Positions 25,901 to 39,109 of a DNA stretch of 64,000 nucleotides are shown one piece after another. Positions within the stretch are counted from its first letter, which is position 1, and each line of letters opens with the position of its first letter. Under the pieces are notes generated by a model. It saw only the letters and a program-made list of their open reading frames with translations. It had not been told where the DNA came from and searched no databases. The position numbers and the translations under genes were made by a program. Source of the stretch: Strigamia acuminata (lineage: Eukaryota > Arthropoda > Chilopoda > Geophilomorpha > Linotaeniidae); contig OX442316.1 of NCBI GenBank assembly GCA_949358305.1, positions 18,104,001 through 18,168,000 on the forward strand, given 5' to 3'.

Positions 25901-28900
25901 AAAAATGATATCAGAAATAGAAAAATGATTAGAGCGGATGTGATGATGGTTGGGAAATACTTGACAGCCACTGTGAGCGACCTAGAACGTTGTTTTATTG
26001 CAAAATGAGGTAATGTTTTCGTCTTCTGCGCCGAAATGTTGCCCACGGTTTAATATTTTTATCGGAAAAGACACAGGATGATTTCTAAATTTCACTTGTT
26101 GTGATGAATCACCCACGAGTAATAAATAGGTCGCCGCAATGGAAATGCAGCTTTTATTTAGATTTCTTTTGTGTCACAACCAGGAAACGTGACATTTTGA
26201 GATGCTTATTATAAAGAGTAAAAAGAAGAAAAAAAATTATTTTATTTATTTCTTTTTTATTTTTTTTGATACATTTTAGAAAGTTGCGTTGCAGTGAAGC
26301 GCTCTGAATTTGAATTTGGAATTCTAATGTGTTTTGTGGGATGTTATTTGCCTGTTTTTTCGATTTAACAGATTGAAAACAACCTTGGAAACGAATTAAA
26401 TGCCAAATCTTGTTTACATTTAATAATTCTTCGATGTTTATTATTAAATTCTCCTTATCGAAATTTACTCTTTTCTTTTTTTTGTCTAACTTGAAAATGG
26501 CAAGAAGGAAACGTGCAATTGTTTCCTGCTTTCTCATTTCATTTATCACGAAAGAAATGAATTGAGCTCACTTAACTTAGAGGACTTTGAAGACGAGGCA
26601 ATTGAAATTGACCCGAGGTTTAAGCAGGTGAGTTGAGCACCCCGTGGTGCAGTTTGCACGTCCAAAATGAGATCTCCGCGTCTCGAGCAGCGTTCCGTGC
26701 GTCCGTTGAGGAAATATAAGCATCTCCGAGCACCTCCGCTCAACTTCCGCTCTTCTTCACCAGATGATTATTGATTAGTTTCGTTTCGAAATAAAATTTA
26801 AGAAAAAAATAATTAAATTGAATTTTGATAATGTTACACATCCGGGCAATTTTTAATATATAAATATTTTTTAAAATGTTGTATATTCAGATCGTGTGGT
26901 GGTGGTGGTGATGCCAATGAGAGTTTAATTGGGTAATGAGTTTTGAGGGCGTCTCCCTCTCTCTCTCGCGCACATGAAGGTTTAGCTTTGCTACTGTGCT
27001 GAGTTCATCGGTCTTTGTGCCTAGTACTTGACGTGTTGAATTTTTATTTGATTTCACCCTTAAAGTTTGCGGGTGGGGTTTTCAATTTGCTTAATGAAAG
27101 TGGAAAATTGAAGCGGTGCATTTCAATGTCTTTATTGAAGGAAATTAGCAGCGTTTTGCGCAAAAGTCACGTTCATCTCTTCACTAAAGAGGTAAGGCGA
27201 TGCAAAGTATTCATTTTTGTTTCTTGTTCGGATTGACACGTGGGAAAAATGCGAGAGCGGCTTCAAATTTCTCATGTTTAAATTTTTCCCTAATGAGTTT
27301 TGCTGCTGCTTTAAAGCTGGCACATGCGATATAATGTGAGTTTGGGTTGCACGCGCAGTTTGGGGTAATTAAATGTTATTCCGATTTAAAGGGTCAAGGT
27401 TTTTAATAGATCGAGCATTTAATGGAAACCGCAAGTGCTGCTTGAGTGAATAAATAAAGAAAATGTCAGAATTTATACTCTGGGCAACCATTTCGAGCCT
27501 CTAATGGGAGAATAAATTCATCCGATCGCTGCTTCTTTTTATTCTTGCAAAAGTTTAGTGCGAAATTTAATATAAAATTGTGATTTTTAATTTTTAATGC
27601 GAAATTAATGTCGCTTTTGTAATTATTCGTTTGCTTTAATTAAAGGCCAGAGTTCAGTAGATTCAAATTAGGTGCCTGCAGGGATGAGAAAAGTGATAGG
27701 AGTTAGTGACAAGTGCTTCCGGTTCCTGTCATTGTATTGATTAACCCCCTGACGGGAAGACACTTAACTGGAGTCGTTTGGAAATGATAAATATTAGCTT
27801 AAGTGGGAATAATTCCATTTGATATTCAAGGAAATTTGGTCGTCACTAATTTTCGCAGGTGATGAATCGATAGAAGAATGTCGAGATTAAAAATATCGAT
27901 TTTTCTCGGCTAAATCCGCTTTTATTTTATTCACCCGTGTTTATTTATTAAATTATTATTTTTTTTGTTGCTTCGAGACTCCGAGGTCGAGTGTGGGAAT
28001 TGTTTTTAAGTGAAATTTGTTATTCGAGGGCACCGGGGTTCGAACGTGAACTGGGGGATAATAAGTAAGCCAGTTTGAAGCGATAATTTTCGTCAATACA
28101 GTCAATACAAGCTTAGAATCTCGCTGCCAGATCAGCACTCGGTGACGAGGATGCGGTTTCCATGGCAACTTGGTTGGCAGAAGGGTTGCTGCAATCAATG
28201 ACGAAATGTGGAGCGATAAATATAAAATAGGAGGAAGGAGAATACAATTAAGGTTTCTGTGTATCAAAATCCCCTTTTTTTATATATCTAATGAAATTAT
28301 TTGTGGGGTGAGTTTTATTGGCCTTTCATTTGTTCTCTGTGGTACCACTTTGTGGACTCATGTTGTATTATATTTTTTTTTTATACCCGTATATATATAT
28401 ATTATATTTTTTTTTTGTATTTTATGGGGTCGTGTCTAGTCCCAGTGGGAGACAAAGTTTTGGCGGCTTTATTGGAATTGTAATAACTTCTCCCAGTGCG
28501 CACGTCAACTGCAGCGCGAGTGTGGCCGGATAAAAGAAAGGGAAGCGGCTCGGGAAGGATATTTGAAATGCAGACTTTACACTTTGTCTACGTGGCAAAT
28601 GTTTTTTGTATATTTTCTTTTATATCGTCAAGTTAATATCTTTTTGTTCTCTCGTGTTTATTACAGTTGTTGTAAATAACTCGAAGCGGTTCGTTTTTTC
28701 GTTTTTTTTTTTATTTCTTTTAAATGTTTACATTCTTTACGACAAACATGAAAATCTTTATTCTCTCTTTTTCAGATGAGTTTTGATGCAGTTTTTGCGC
28801 ATACTTTAAAAAATATTGATATTTCGTGTGCTTCGCTGGCTCTTTTTATTATTGCTTTTTATGCTTGCGATGTCAAAAATAGTAGTGGCTTAATTTCCGT

Positions 28901-31900
28901 GTTATATACAGTGTACGCAATGGCGTTGAAACAGGTTTTATTCCCATCTCGACCCGTCCGCATTAATGAAAACGAATAGTCGAGGCCCCGTACTTAATAT
29001 ATAAATTTTAAATTTAATTTTTTTTTTTTAAATATTTTTCTATTTCTTGAATTTAATTTCACGCATCATGTTGTGGTATTTGACACCAGTCGGTTTTAGA
29101 GTGATTAAAAATGTTGCTTTTGTGTGATAGAGCTTAAATCACACAAGTGACAGAGCCGGAGAACACATATGGCGCGTTGCCAAGGTTTGTTGAAGTCGAG
29201 CAGTCGTCGATTTTGCCGCCTTTTGTATGACTATAGAGATGCTGCCCTCGCCGATTCAGCACCCTCATGACTTCCATTGGTCTTATATGTGTTGTATCTC
29301 GTTACAGCGCAACAAGCAGTACATGGAAGAGTTCCTGGATCCTGTTGGATCTCCTCAGGTGGACGAGCAACACTCAGGTAAACATTTGAAGTCATATAAT
29401 CACTCTTCAATTTTACGCCACGACGCACTTTGCTCAACCAATTTCCTCCATACGGAAGTTGATTAGAATAATTTATGTAATTGATAATTCTTTAAATTTA
29501 ATTTTTTTTTTTTTTTTTAATTATTATTTTTAATTAACTCAACCTCGTTTTTCGAGTTGTTGTCGATGAGTGGCGCAGAATTTCGTCACTTTTTGGATTT
29601 TTTTTAAGGGGGTGTGTGACATTTACACAACTGTGGCTGCTGTGGATGAAATCAATTTTTCTTTCTCCCTAATGCGCTATAAATCGCAGCTGTGGCTTTC
29701 CTGTTGTGTTTTTTTATGTGTAAGGGATTACAGAGCCTGATAAGAGGACATTGTGATATCGGTTGAAAAGCAAATTTGTTCTGAGAAATGGGAAATGTTG
29801 GTAAAGAAATGAAATAATTCAATATTAGCATTAAATTGCAGCGAGAAAAGTGCAGATTTAATATTTCTGTTTGAAATTAAAGTTTATGCATGGCTTACGA
29901 AACAAGGTGCATAGATAAGGAAATGAGATTATCATATTTCTCTGACAATTTGCGAAGTCATATCTTTGTAGCATGAAAATCAGTTAGGTGAACGGAACAG
30001 ATATACAGAGACATAAATTGGCCAAATTACTATTCTGCACACGCGATTCTTTATTTTTCAACAAATGAATTTAATTTCTCCACAAATGGAAAAAAGAAGT
30101 TTCCACTCCAGATTTGCATAAAAATAATGTAGTGGAAGTGGAAGGAACAAAGTTTGGAATATGGAGGTTGGTTTTTGGCTGAAATTTGGTGTTTTGGTTG
30201 GTTTATTGCAAAGACCTTGGGAGTTTGTAGTGAGCCACAATTGCTCCTCCTACTTATTACTTATCCAGAGCGTTTGCCTTTGGTGCTGATGTATTTAAGA
30301 CTTTTCCTCCTTCTCGTTGGATTTGAGCCAGCCTAAGAAGAAAAACATTTTTTTTTGTTCGAGCAAGTTGGTTCAACTTGCTCGTTTCTCGTAAAGCCAA
30401 CATCTTTAATGAGGTTGGGTTTCTTGTAAATGGCCGTCGACTGCGGCTTAAATGAGCTTCAAATGTCTTCAACAACCTTGGCATTTTTTGGTATAGACGT
30501 TGGAATAGTGCAAGTTGAGTCAAACTTAGATTTTGAGGAAAAGAATAATAATAATAATGGCATTCGGTTTTTTTTTTATTAGAAAAATATATTATCGAGT
30601 TTGTTTGTAATTCCCCCATTTTCAGAGCTAGTTTTGAGGGTTCATCCACCCAAATAGAATTTATGGGAAAAACAGAACAATTTACTGGATAAAATGAGTT
30701 GCGTTTTACATTTTTATTTCCATTTTATTCAGCGACCGAAACCGAAACCTATCCAGAATTTGACGTTTTAGACAATTAAAGTGTGGTTTTAGATCCAAAA
30801 TTCTAATTTTTCTACACAATAGTGAATATTTTCCATTACTTGAAAAAGAAAATGCAGCCAAGCTGTTAGGTAGAAATGTCTCGTAGATGCGATGTGGCTG
30901 CGCGATGTGTTGGCCAATTTTTTTCTCGGCGTCAGGCGACATAATTGAAAGCAAGAAGAGCGAGCTTGTACGTAAAGAGAGGGAGGGGAGGGGTTATTTG
31001 ATCCATCTTGACTTTTCGTCAATACCGGCACTTTGTCTGCTCTTTCTTTGTGCTTTGGGAACCGATTCTCGCTTAGAAAGCTTCTCTTCTTCAAATCTAA
31101 TTATATTACGCGAAATAGATTTTTTTCAATTTTTTTTTTTTTTGCTGTTTCATTAATTAGAGTTTTTTGTAATGATGCTAATTAGTAATTATCATTGATT
31201 ATTACAGTTACATCGCCGGAATCTGATCGGTTGGCCAATCATTCGGATGAATGTCGGTCGCCCGAACAGTCAGTCGCGTCTGCCGCGCAATCTTCACCCG
31301 TTCGACAACAACCTGAGATGCCGAAGAAACCGCCCGATCCGGCGGATATTCCGAATCCTGGACTACCAATAGTTGAAGTAATTTTGTCGTTGTTGTCCTG
31401 AAATTATTTCTCTTTTTTGCTTCCCGTTGCTCGTTGATCCGTAGCAATTTGGCTTCCTTTTCTTGTTGATTGCATCGAGGATTTTAATAATCTTGAATAA
31501 TTGAAATGATATATTTAAGGTTAGATTGAAGCTAGTTGTGTGGGCAGCAAGTGCGAAATGAGAAGTCGTTTATGAAAACTATTGTTTCCAAACAAAGCAA
31601 CAAACACTCCCATTACTCCTTCTAGCAGCTGTTTCTGATTATAAAGAAGTAGAAATGAAAAATTGATATAAATTTTACCTTTGGAAAATAAAGTATGCTC
31701 TTTTATCTGCCGAGAGATGAGTTAGCCCGGTGGGAATTTGTCCCTTCGTTTGTAATTTAAATATATTATGAAAAAAAAAGAAAGCGAGTTTGCAATTTGC
31801 TGCCCCTTGGCATTTGCAGCGTGAGGTTAAGCTAAGCTTCTCTGCAAAACCTGAAGGAGAGTACACGTTGGCTGTTTTTATATCTTTTTGCGAGGAATGG

Positions 31901-34900
31901 TGGCGTTGAAGTTTTTTTGAAAATTCGAAATTGTATTTTTTCTTAGTCGGAGAAAAAATGTTTTAAATGTACAAAATCTTTGATTTTTGTTTAAATTTTT
32001 CATTTTTATTCTGACATTCCGAATTAAGGAAAATTAATCGCGTGAAAATGTTAATCCGAATTCAATTTATCAACTTTTAATTTGGGATTTCGAAATAGAA
32101 AATTAAAAAGAGCTCCGTCGTATAAGTGAAGAAAAAAAATCCAATTTTTAATTTTTATTTTTTTGAAATTTTTTTTTTCGCAGATTCCATCGGAGCAGAT
32201 TAATCGAGTCGGCTGGGTGATGAGAACGCTCATCTTGGCTCGAAATCCACAAATGATCCGAGACAGAAAGTACCATTTACACACGTACAGGAAATGCATG
32301 GTCGGCACCGAAATGGTGGACTGGATCCTGTCGCAAGGAAACATCCATTCTCGAAGTCACGCGATTGCCATGTGGCAAGTAATTCTCGAGGAAGGAGTCA
32401 TCGCTCACGGTAAATACAATCTCACATTCGTGATGTGTTGTGCGCATCAAATAAAACGTCGCTTGTAATTGCCTTCGTTTGGGGGTTCGAGAGAAAAGAA
32501 ATGGAGTAAAAGAGAGAAAGAAAGAAAAAAAAAAGGAACATTTTTTTTCTTCTTCTTTTTTTGCCACAGAGAAGAAAGAGGCAGTTCTCTTTGTACGAAA
32601 AAAAATTTAATGCTCGGAAGAATGTTTTTACGCTTCGTGGCACCGCACAATGGAAGGAAAAAAGTTGCTTTTTATCTGACTGCAAAATTAGACTCAAAGT
32701 TTTTCATGACAAAACAGACATAAATAAAAGGATGCGCAATGTGTTACACTTAAAGGGAGAATTTTTTTTTAATATCCGGATTTGTTGAATACATGTGTAT
32801 TGGTCTGTGAGTAGAACATAGGTGGCTGGAATTAATGCGCTGAAATTAGAGCTTAAAATGTGAGTAAAATTTAACGATCTCACGCATCACCTCGCCGGAT
32901 CTTTGCCCATCTCGCACAATCTTGCGCACAAGCGTTGCTAAAGTATAAGTGCAACATAAAAGAACGCTTCTATTATTAATAATAACCGGGCATAGTATGT
33001 TCTCATTCAATTGAAATATATATGATATATATATACCGATCAACACACTAGGAGAGGCGAACACGCGAAGAAAAATTTATTTTATTTATTTTTTTTACAG
33101 TTTATTGAAATTCGTGACATTTTTTTAAATTAAAAAATGATGAAAATATAAGAAACGAATGTAAACAGCAAACGCACTTTAAGTCTAAAAACAATATAGA
33201 AGAGTGAAGAAATAAATAATAGAAAGTTATTTATTGACGTAAGAGGATGTGAAAGATGAATATAAACGTTCAAAAATGCGCTGTTTGATGAATTGATGCG
33301 CTAATCTTTTGAGCTTGCACGTCCAGTTGTGCTCATGACTTCCCATGGGTTTGCTTCACTGCAGTTTCCGCTTTGCAGCTGCAGTGCAGTGCAGCTAATG
33401 GAACTTTTGCTCTTCTCTCGTCTGTTTTTGCAGTTTTTTGAACCGGCTACGCTGGTGATTTTGATAGGCTGGATTCCGATGTATGTAACATTTGTGTAAA
33501 TATCTTTGACTGCGGGTTTTGCTTGCCAATTTTTTCTCTCTCTTTTTCTCTCGCACTTTCTTCACTTCGATCGCTCGCTGGAAACACCGAACCGGAGTTG
33601 CAATATCGGGAAACCACCTCTGGGGGCGTTCAATTTGGCAAAGTTCAATTTTACAAAGTCACACAGACAATAGGAAATGAAGTAGCCAACGTCCGTCTTT
33701 CCCGGAGTAATTCCATTGGGCTCTGGGGGTCACTCGTCTCTTGATTTGCATCCAATAATTCCAGCAGATAATTCGATCTTAGTGTTGGCGGTGGTGCAAA
33801 CTGGCGGCGAAAAATGCAACCACTGAAAGGATAATTTTTTCGCGCGTGTGAAATAGTCGAGTGCAATAATGTGCACGCTGCGTCGACACTGCACCTTTAA
33901 CGGCGAAACAACTAGAAACGCTCAACAGTCGGCTAATCTAAAAACTGACGTGTAAAGATTAAAAAGACTAAATTGAATAATCAAAATATTTTTTAATCAA
34001 AAAATTGAGAAATTGTCGAGTGATTTATACATTGGGTCATTGAATGCGTTTTATTGATCTTGCAAGTTGAGCATGAAATGAAATGTTGGCTGTGGCAATC
34101 GCAGCAGCAAGATAAATATTTGAAGCGGGGCGTTTGCTTTTTTCTGCTTTTTTTTCTTTTTCTTCTTCTTTCCTTTTGCCTGCACCGTTGCGGGGGCAGG
34201 TAGTGGACGCATCGCAACCAAAGAGCAGATTTTATTGCGAAATCTGCATCGTTTGTTGCCTAACTCAATTGACCGAGCGAAAAATTGGATTGAAAAATTG
34301 GCGAATTATTTACCGCGGGGCTGGTGCGCGTCGCAAAGAATCACGAGAGATAATTGAAGGGAGTTTGTAAGAAAATAAACAAACGTAGCTTCATTAAAAG
34401 TCACGTTTGGCGATCAATCAAGGTATTACAGACAAGAAAATCTCATTACAAGTTTAAATAGACTCTTTAATTAATTGCTTCGTGTTGGGCGTTAATTTCG
34501 AGTCTGATTTTTTTAAAGGAAATGTTTAAATTGAATTTGTTTGGCTTTCATTTCGGTTCGGTGACCTGTGGATTTTTTTAAAAATTTATTTCTTGTGTTT
34601 AATAATCAAGTTTTTGGGATTAAATTGTTTCTTTCAAAATGTTTTGTGGCGTTATGAATGTTTGATGCAAATTGCGTTGTTTTGGTTGCAGTTACTGAGG
34701 AACATCATTTCAAAGACAAGTACCTTTTCTATCGGTTCCGCGATGATAAAATGGGAGTTGGCACTATGCCATCGTTGCAGGAGAAGAAGGAGGCCGAAGA
34801 GGTTCTGCAAGACACTTTGGCACTCATGTTGGCCGCGGGTCCTGACGCTATGATGAGGATGATTTTGAGAAAACCGTAAGAAAATCTGAGTGCACAACCG

Positions 34901-37900
34901 AATCCGGTTCATTTGAGGGGAAAATTGACTTTATAAATTTAAAAAATTACATTTTTAAAAAAAAAAAATTAAAATTTTTATTTCATTTCAAATTTAAATT
35001 TAAATTTTTTTATGTCATTTTGCAATTTAAATTTTTAGAAAGAAAGAAGAAAAAAACTAATTAAAAGTTGGAAAAAAGAGGAAAAAAAACTTGGGAAATA
35101 ATATTTTAAAGATTTTGATTTTGTTTTTGACACAAATTACTCGAGGATTGAAGAGACAGATGGAAGTTTAATTTTTGTAATTTTTTTTTATTAAGTACAT
35201 CGCCATTAAAAACGCCTAAATCATCAGAAAAAAAAAGATGATGATACGGGCGTATTATATGAAATTTAGTTTTAAATTGCGAGACGTCACGAATAATATT
35301 TATGTCCTCTTTTCCTCTTCCTTGGCAGGTCTCACGAGAGAACGTTGGACGACCTGGAACTAATTTACGAGGAATTAGTGCACATCAAAGCACTATCCCA
35401 TTTATCCAATTCAGTGAAAAGAGAACTTGCGAGTGTAGTTGTTTTCGAATCGCACCAAACTGCAGACGCCGTTCGTGAGTTTTAATTGAACTTATCATCA
35501 ATTTTTGGCTTTAAAACATGAAAAAATGTCGCCATCTTTTCGTGTGGCCCATTTTTATTCTCGAGCAGTGTTCCATCAAGGGGATGAAGGCAAATCATGG
35601 TACATAATCATCAAGGGTTCAGTGAATGTAGTGATTTACGGCAAAGGTGTCGTGTGCACGTTACATGAAGGAGATGACTTTGGCAAGCTCGCACTCATGA
35701 ACGACGCACCTAGGTAATAACAAACTTATTTCCCACAAGAGAAAGAAAGAAAGAAAGGAAGGGGGAAAAATGGGGTCGTGAATGTGAAAGATGAGACGCG
35801 GTAATAGTGTTGCGGAAAGCGCAAATTTGATGGACTCGCGGTTGTGAAAGAGATTTATCGTTTTAGGGCAGCGACCATCGTTTTACGGGATGACAATTGT
35901 CATTTTTTACGAGTGGACAAAGAGGATTTTAATCGAATTGTCAGGGTACGAAGTGTGGCACAAAGCAGATTACTGGCCAATTACTGTTTATCGCACTCTC
36001 ACTCCACCCTTTGCTTTTTATTTTAGGACGTTGAGGCGAATACGGTGCGCTTGAAAGAACACGGTCAGGATGTTTTGGTGTTGGAGAAGATTCCCACTTC
36101 GACTGGACACTCGACCGATTCCCAGTCTCATTACAAGTAAAATAATGATTTAAATTTAAAATTTATTTATAATTGTTTTTTTGTTGTTGTTAGGTACGCG
36201 GTGATGGCTGGAACGCCGCAGAAAATGTTGGAACATTTGTTGGAAACTCGAATCGACTCGGCGCGCAGCGAAATTTCAGACGTCTTCCTCGAAGATTTCC
36301 TTCTGACTCATGTTATTTTCATGCCGAGTCATCAGCTTTGTCCGGAGCTTATGGGGCAATATCCTTTTGAATGAATAAAATGTTCTTGATCCGAATTAAT
36401 AGTGTTCGTTACGCTTCTTAATCAAGTTGATTCACCTACAGAATTGAGTCTTCCAACACCAACCACGAAACGGATTTCATTACAGCCAACAAACGTAGAG
36501 TAGTCACATTTGTCGTCAATTGGGTTCACATTATACGAGATGCCGTTTTCGATGACTCCACGACTGCTACATTTCTCGACGTAACGCAAAGACGAGCATT
36601 TACCTAACTTGATTCGTGTTAATGCTGTTGTTTAAATATTAAAGGAACTTAACAACGTGGTCCGAGCCGATTCTCGACGCTATAATTTGCAGGAGGAGGT
36701 TAAAACAATGTCACGGATTATAGACACGAAGCAAAAGTGAGAGAAATTAATTTTATTTACCCTATTTATTTAAATTGTAATTAATAATTAATTTGTTTTT
36801 AATAGATTTATTGAAGAAAGACAAACGAGTACGGGGAGGAAATGGAAATTGCAACCGAGTGGACATTTGGTGAGGGTTTCACGAAGCAATGGACAAGAGG
36901 ATGGAAATTCCTTGCATCAACCGCCCATGAGGCAGACGGACGATGGTGGACGAATTTTAAATTTTTTAAACGATTTATTCGTTTATTTATTCATTCATTA
37001 ATTTGTTTAGTGATTTTCAAAGTATACTGCGCCGACCACACTTATGGCACCTTGAAGATGCCATTGGGGGCCACCGCCGAGATGATCAAAAGGTGCGCTG
37101 CCGACAAGCTCGGTCTCAAGGACGACTTGCTTCTGGTCGAAGTCAAATCTACTGGAGGTAATCGTACGTTTTCAATCAATTATTTATGTGTTTATGTATT
37201 TATTTATTTATTTATTTATTTGTTGGTTCGTGTAGATCGTGTCGTGTTCAAGGATACAGAAGTGAGTATACCCACGGGGCTCAGTTTGAACGGGCGCATC
37301 TTTATCACTCCTAGAGGTCACGTGGACGCCTTGGTAAATAAATGGTGGATGGATGAGAAACGCGGATAATTGCCAGGGCGTGTTTGATTTCAGACTCCGT
37401 TGGCGGAACAAGATGGTCCCACAGAAGGAACTGCGACTAACATTGAGATGTTTAGTTCTCGAGATCTCGCGTTTCATCTGATGGCCATCGATTGGGATTT
37501 ATTCAGCAACGTGCATGAGGTGATTTCATTGAATTTGATGTCATAAAAGCAAGTTTTATCAAAATGCGAACGACGGATTTGGAGATATGAGCTTTTTGAA
37601 CGACATTTTGACAATTTTGTGCGTAAAAATTGGTGTAGCACACGTACTAGGTGCCGGAAAGTTTGCAAACTGTCGGGAAACCACGTTTGACAACCCCTTA
37701 ACCAATTTTCATCAAAATCCGAAGGACGGATTTGGAGATATGCACGTTTTTGTACATAAAATTCAATTTAATCTTTTTTTTTTAATTTTATTTTGCAGTA
37801 CGAGATGATCTATCACGTGTTCGGGCGCCACCAGTTTCGTCGAATCATGTCCAATTTGGACGTGTTTCTTCGTCGATTTAATGAAGTTCAGTATTGGATT

Positions 37901-39109
37901 GCCACTGAGATGTGCCTTACCAAAACGCTCAGTAAACGAGTGCAGCTGATAAGAAAATTTATAAAAATGGCTGCCTAGTGAGTCGAAAGAAAGTGTGGAT
38001 AAGGATGAACGAGTCGTTGATTTTAATTGCACGTTTTTGATTCTCTAATCCCCAATTAGTTGTCGTGATTTTCAAAACCTGAATGCTTTCTTTGCTATTG
38101 TAATGGGTCTTAATAATGTGGCTGTGAGTCGCCTCTCTCAAACGTGGGAGGTAAAAATGAGGAGAATTGTTTGCGAGTGAATATTTAGTTATTTGCGTTC
38201 CATTGCAGAAACTTCCTAGTAAATTCAAAAAGATGTTTAGTGAATTCGAGACTTTAATTGATCCTTCGAGGAACCATCGCGTTTATAGGATAACCATGGC
38301 GAAAATGGCTCCTCCAATTATACCATTCATGCCATTGCTCATTAAAGGTATCTCGTATTATTTTGTCGTTAATGAGTCGGATTAGTGACGTTTGAGCGCT
38401 TGTTTGTAGATATGACATTTACTCATGAAGGGAACAAAACTTATTACGAGGGTCTAGTCAATTTTGAAAAGATGGTAATTAGATGACAAGTAAGAATCGA
38501 ATGTCGCGTGTCCTACTCTCAATTTGTCTTTGATATTTGCAGCATATGTTAGCCCAAACACTACGCACTATTCGCCATTGCCGTAGCCAGCCATTTCGTA
38601 CGTTATTGCGCTTAGTTTTCATTTCTAGCAAATTTAAATTACGTTTTATTTTATTTTATTTTTAGATTATGACGAAGCTTTATTAACCAAGAATGATCTT
38701 GAAATTAGACAATTTTTAAGGTATGTTGCACAAATTTCTTCTTTTATTTGCTCTTTAAGTTACTGTTGAGAATTGGAGAATAATTTGGGGAGATAAGAAA
38801 CAGAAACTCAAAGTTTCCTTCTGTTTTTTTTTTGTGGTAAAAAAGATAAGGGGGAATAAAGGGTGGGGAGAAAATAAAACAGATTGGGTATTTAAATGAG
38901 ATTATCCGAGCGAGAATAGTGACGCTGAAGCATAATCGATTCGGGCGGCGGTGTGGTGCGATGCGGGGAAGTGACGTGATGTGAAATTTCATATTTGTTG
39001 TTTTTTTTCTAATTTTGTTTATTGGGTTTATTGCAGAAATCTTTCTATAATTGAGAATCAGAGGATTCTTACGCAGTTGTCGCATAAATTAGAACCACGT
39101 CGAGGCTAG
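16905..39109 (+). CDS. Epac: Epac: cAMP-activated Rap guanine-nucleotide exchange factor (first exon(s) missing)
   Basis: Loads GTP on Rap when cAMP binds. I assembled 25 phase-consistent exons: 16905-17047, 21475-21563, 24625-24774, 29308-29377, 31208-31377, 32184-32409, 34692-34875, 35329-35474, 35569-35713, 35867-35945, 36027-36136, 36194-36358, 36436-36580, 36645-36736, 36806-36945, 37011-37157, 37236-37333, 37394-37519, 37799-37977, 38060-38150, 38209-38347, 38410-38474, 38543-38597, 38666-38720, 39037-39109. They encode about 1026 residues; vertebrate EPAC2 has about 1010. Domain order: cAMP domain A (LFRQGDIG...[15 protein letters not shown]), DEP ([15 protein letters not shown]), cAMP domain B ([15 protein letters not shown], with the Epac-type Lys where PKA has Glu), REM, RA-like ([12 protein letters not shown]), and the CDC25 catalytic domain ([44 protein letters not shown]). 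It ends [10 protein letters not shown]. The first exon enters in phase 2, so at least one upstream coding exon is missing. Confidence 0.95.
17048..18197. other. Epac intron, left of the nested gene
   Basis: AT-rich intron sequence with a short TG run near 17502-17516. I see no gene in it. Confidence 0.6.
18198..19932 (-). CDS. MPEG1/perforin-2-like MACPF protein nested antisense in an Epac intron
   Basis: MPEG1 proteins are pore-forming immune effectors; that role here is inferred from family. Two exons on the minus strand, 19932-18986 and 18921-18198, join across a 64-bp GT-AG intron (GTAAGT donor) into 556 residues. Visible: an N-terminal hydrophobic signal-like segment; PGLGWDAL and [12 protein letters not shown] as in MPEG1; the MACPF signature YGTHY near residue 190; [10 protein letters not shown]; then, after the intron, the Cys-rich MPEG1 part with [13 protein letters not shown], two FGG(V/L)Y motifs, a PFGGF motif and several CP(P/T) motifs. 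The order matches vertebrate MPEG1. It stops after the second Cys-rich part, so the usual transmembrane helix and cytoplasmic tail are absent, which suggests a secreted form or an unseen 3' exon. It lies wholly between Epac exons at 17047 and 21475. The alternative, torso-like, fits worse because it lacks this C-terminal part. Confidence 0.88.
19933..21474. other. Epac intron, right of the nested gene
   Basis: Holds the presumed promoter side of the MPEG1-like gene immediately right of 19932 and otherwise AT-rich intron. No other gene seen. Confidence 0.55.
21564..24624. other. Epac intron with a GC- and CpG-richer island
   Basis: The part at about 23820-24410 is noticeably richer in GC and CpG than the intron around it and contains the X-box at 24146-24158. 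A TATAAAAG lies at about 23200. No family motifs occur in the frames here. It could be an internal promoter or enhancer, which is inference. Confidence 0.4.
24146..24158 (+). promoter_or_regulatory. Perfect RFX X-box motif in an Epac intron
   Basis: GTTGCCTGGCAAC fits the RFX consensus RYYNYY-N(1-3)-RRNRAC with a 1-nt spacer and is an almost perfect palindrome. It sits in the CpG-rich part of the intron, about 470 bp before the exon at 24625. Confidence 0.5.
24775..29307. other. Epac intron
   Basis: AT-rich intron with homopolymer T tracts and a TA run near 28390-28402. Apart from the X-box at 28156 I see nothing supportable. Confidence 0.6.
28156..28169 (+). promoter_or_regulatory. Second RFX X-box motif in an Epac intron
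   Basis: GTTTCCATGGCAAC matches RYYNYY-N(2)-RRNRAC. It lies in the intron between exons 24625-24774 and 29308-29377. Confidence 0.45.
29378..34691. other. Epac introns around exons 31208-31377 and 32184-32409
   Basis: Three introns, AT-rich, with T/A homopolymers and a TA-rich stretch near 33018-33036. No separate gene or RNA was recognised. Confidence 0.6.
34876..35328. other. Epac intron
   Basis: A/T-rich intron; nothing else seen. Confidence 0.6.
36359..36435 (+). other. Epac: U12-type AT-AC intron in Epac (REM region)
   Basis: The only junction in the gene without a GT-AG or GC-AG solution. The intron begins ATATCCTTTT, the textbook minor-spliceosome 5' site, and ends in AC. A branch-site-like TTCTTAATC lies at 36415-36423, about 14 nt before the end. 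Joining 36358 to 36436 keeps the frame and gives LMG-HYR-IESS, restoring an HY pair that EPAC proteins have at this place. The intron is 77 bp, phase 2. Confidence 0.85.
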
